6,333 nucleotides of DNA from Chryseosolibacter sp964563295. GTDB taxonomy: Bacteria > Bacteroidota > Bacteroidia > Cytophagales > Cyclobacteriaceae. The stretch lies in the NCBI GenBank assembly GCA_964563295.1, contig CAZLWX010000167.1, positions 1-6,333 of the forward strand, written 5' to 3'. The notes under the pieces were generated by a model, which saw nothing but the letters and a program-made list of their open reading frames with translations, was not told where the DNA came from and made no database searches. This document shows positions 5,744 through 6,333 of the stretch, one piece after another. The position numbers and the translations under genes are program-made. How positions within the stretch are numbered: the stretch's first letter is position 1; every line of letters starts with the position of its first letter.

Positions 5744-5759
5744 CACCCCATTCGGGGTG
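5744..5759. repeat. Hairpin CACCCC-ATTC-GGGGTG
   Basis: This is a perfect 6-bp stem with a 4-base loop, directly adjoining the inverted copy of the 12-mer anchor (CTATAAACCTTG, 5732-5743). The anchor-plus-hairpin arrangement parallels 5594-5645, where the anchor is followed by the hairpin at 5627-5645. Confidence 0.65.
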
Positions 5760-5828
5760 AAGACCTTCCATACCAAACTGGTCGCAGTCGCGAACCAATT
5801 CTTCGCCGCAAGAATCGGAGCCTGGCCC

Positions 5829-6281
5829 CTAACGCAACGCCTTCCCGGGCTTGAACACACTTAGGATGGCCGCCGCTATTAGTGCCACAACATCATAGGC
5901 CGCGCCTCCTATTAACCTGGCTTCCGCTCCTCCTGCTCCCAGCACCATTGCTTCCATGCCGCCCTTGAGCACCAGGGCGCCGACCAAAATTACAGAAACA
6001 ATCAACAGAAATTTCGCGATCACCCAGGGATACTTCAACAGTTTCCATTTGGTCAAATACGTCAACCACAACCCGGAAAGCAGTGCCAGAAAGCTTAAGG
6101 GTATGCCAAACACGAAAGCCAGCATTTGCAATATCTCGTAGGAGGCTGTGGCTGCGACAGGGTCATCGAGCCGCGCACCGTGAATCGCTATTGCGAGATA
6201 TCCTGCAGAATCGCCTAAAAGACTAACTGCTACAATAATATGAAAAGTGAGTACAGACTTAATTAATGTTGCAGACTTCAT
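5829..6281 (-). CDS. Four-helix integral membrane protein, DUF2269-like
   Basis: This 150-residue inner-membrane protein has four hydrophobic segments at about 7-33, 49-75, 86-106 and 123-143. The segment around LWLTYLTKWKLLKYPWVIAKFLL, split by a basic turn, and the following GALVLKGG resemble small uncharacterised membrane proteins of the DUF2269 kind; I rely on overall pattern and not on a diagnostic motif. Acidic and basic residues fall in the short loops, and the C-terminus KPGKALR is basic, suggesting a cytoplasmic end. The ATG at 6279-6281 precedes a lysine-bearing start of helix one. It may overlap the end of an upstream gene. No function is known. Confidence 0.72.
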   Translation of the reverse strand: MKSATLIKSVLTFHIIVAVSLLGDSAGYLAIAIHGARLDDPVAATASYEILQMLAFVFGIPLSFLALLSGLWLTYLTKWKLLKYPWVIAKFLLIVSVILVGALVLKGGMEAMVLGAGGAEARLIGGAAYDVVALIAAAILSVFKPGKALR

Positions 6282-6333
6282 TTGCGATAATTCGGGCTCC
6301 CATCCCTCCTACCTTGTCAAAAATAGTCCAAGC
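6259..6333 (-). CDS. Possible 3' end of an upstream gene (partial)
   Basis: At the right edge a minus-strand frame is open from the border and reads AWTIFDKVGGMGARIIANEV, then CNIN and a TAA at 6259-6261. It would overlap the start of the membrane-protein gene by 23 bases in another frame, as occurs in tight operons. The composition looks protein-like, but 24 codons are too few to be sure, and I do not recognise the family. It could instead be leader or promoter sequence. Confidence 0.3.
   Translation of the reverse strand, partial: AWTIFDKVGGMGARIIANEVCNIN

Larger units (their letters stand above)
5527..5828. repeat. 302-bp spacer: cluster of hairpins and inverted repeats
   Basis: There is no credible gene. 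The 12-mer CAAGGTTTATAG (5594-5605) is matched by its exact reverse complement CTATAAACCTTG (5732-5743). Outside or between them lie GATGCCGGAGGCATC (5579-5593) and its exact reverse complement (5693-5707). There are two further independent hairpins at 5627-5645 and 5744-5759. A weaker ATTCTT/AAGAAT inverted repeat (5798-5815) lies just after the membrane-protein stop but lacks a T-run. Elements with a GGTTTATAG-like anchor and variable hairpins recall intergenic mosaic repeats I associate with Bacteroidota. Small plus-strand open frames across this block are by-products. Confidence 0.65.

Noticed and set aside
5798..5815. Intrinsic terminator after the membrane-protein gene (ATTCTT/AAGAAT)
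   Set aside because: The stem is only 6 bp and AT-rich, and the minus-strand sequence that follows is TGGTTCGCG, not a T-run.
5530..5864. Two plus-strand open frames of about 62 codons
   Set aside because: They run through the hairpin/inverted-repeat block and into the 3' end of the membrane-protein gene, with no signal peptide, domain or plausible composition.

Overview
The window looks like Bacteroidota DNA, most likely Cytophagales of the Chryseolinea/Ohtaekwangia type. This is judged from gene content (carboxypeptidase-like regulatory domain joined to a TonB C-terminal domain, a lipoprotein with acidic residues after the cysteine), the lack of clear Shine-Dalgarno sites, wide spacers and intergenic heptanucleotide/hairpin repeats. 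No rRNA, tRNA, CRISPR array, transposase or phage gene is visible. All credible genes lie on the minus strand, so transcription runs from right to left.

In transcription order from the right edge: a possible 3' end of an upstream gene (6259-6333); a four-helix membrane protein resembling the DUF2269 type (5829-6281); a 302-bp spacer made of hairpins and inverted repeats; an alkylmercury-lyase (MerB)-fold protein in which the catalytic Asp is replaced by Cys, giving a CxxC (4846-5526); a META/HslJ-like lipoprotein (4342-4776); a secreted or lipid-anchored S33 alpha/beta hydrolase with a TAP-like C-terminus (2815-4272); a 385-bp spacer holding a heptad repeat and a frameshifted coding remnant (2446-2740); a periplasmic protein with a carboxypeptidase-like regulatory domain, a TonB C-terminal domain and a TonB-box-like tail (1767-2429); a 372-bp spacer that is a composite repeat array (1411-1745); a TetX/PhzS-like FAD monooxygenase (210-1394); and a repeat-rich left edge (1-209).

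The genes do not form an obvious pathway. The three central genes (MerB-like, META lipoprotein, hydrolase) are separated by only 69 bp each and could be co-transcribed. The others sit behind longer spacers and probably have their own promoters. Four of the six encode exported or membrane proteins.

The least ordinary content is non-coding. There are two families of degenerate 7-bp tandem repeats (TTCCNGG-like and GTCGACT/ATGGACC-like), a 68-bp element alternating with a hairpin-bearing element, and a separate cluster of hairpins arranged as an inverted pair. The best protein-level oddities are the MerB-like CxxC substitution and the TonB-CTD protein with its TonB-box-like end. I did not find a clear new multi-gene system.
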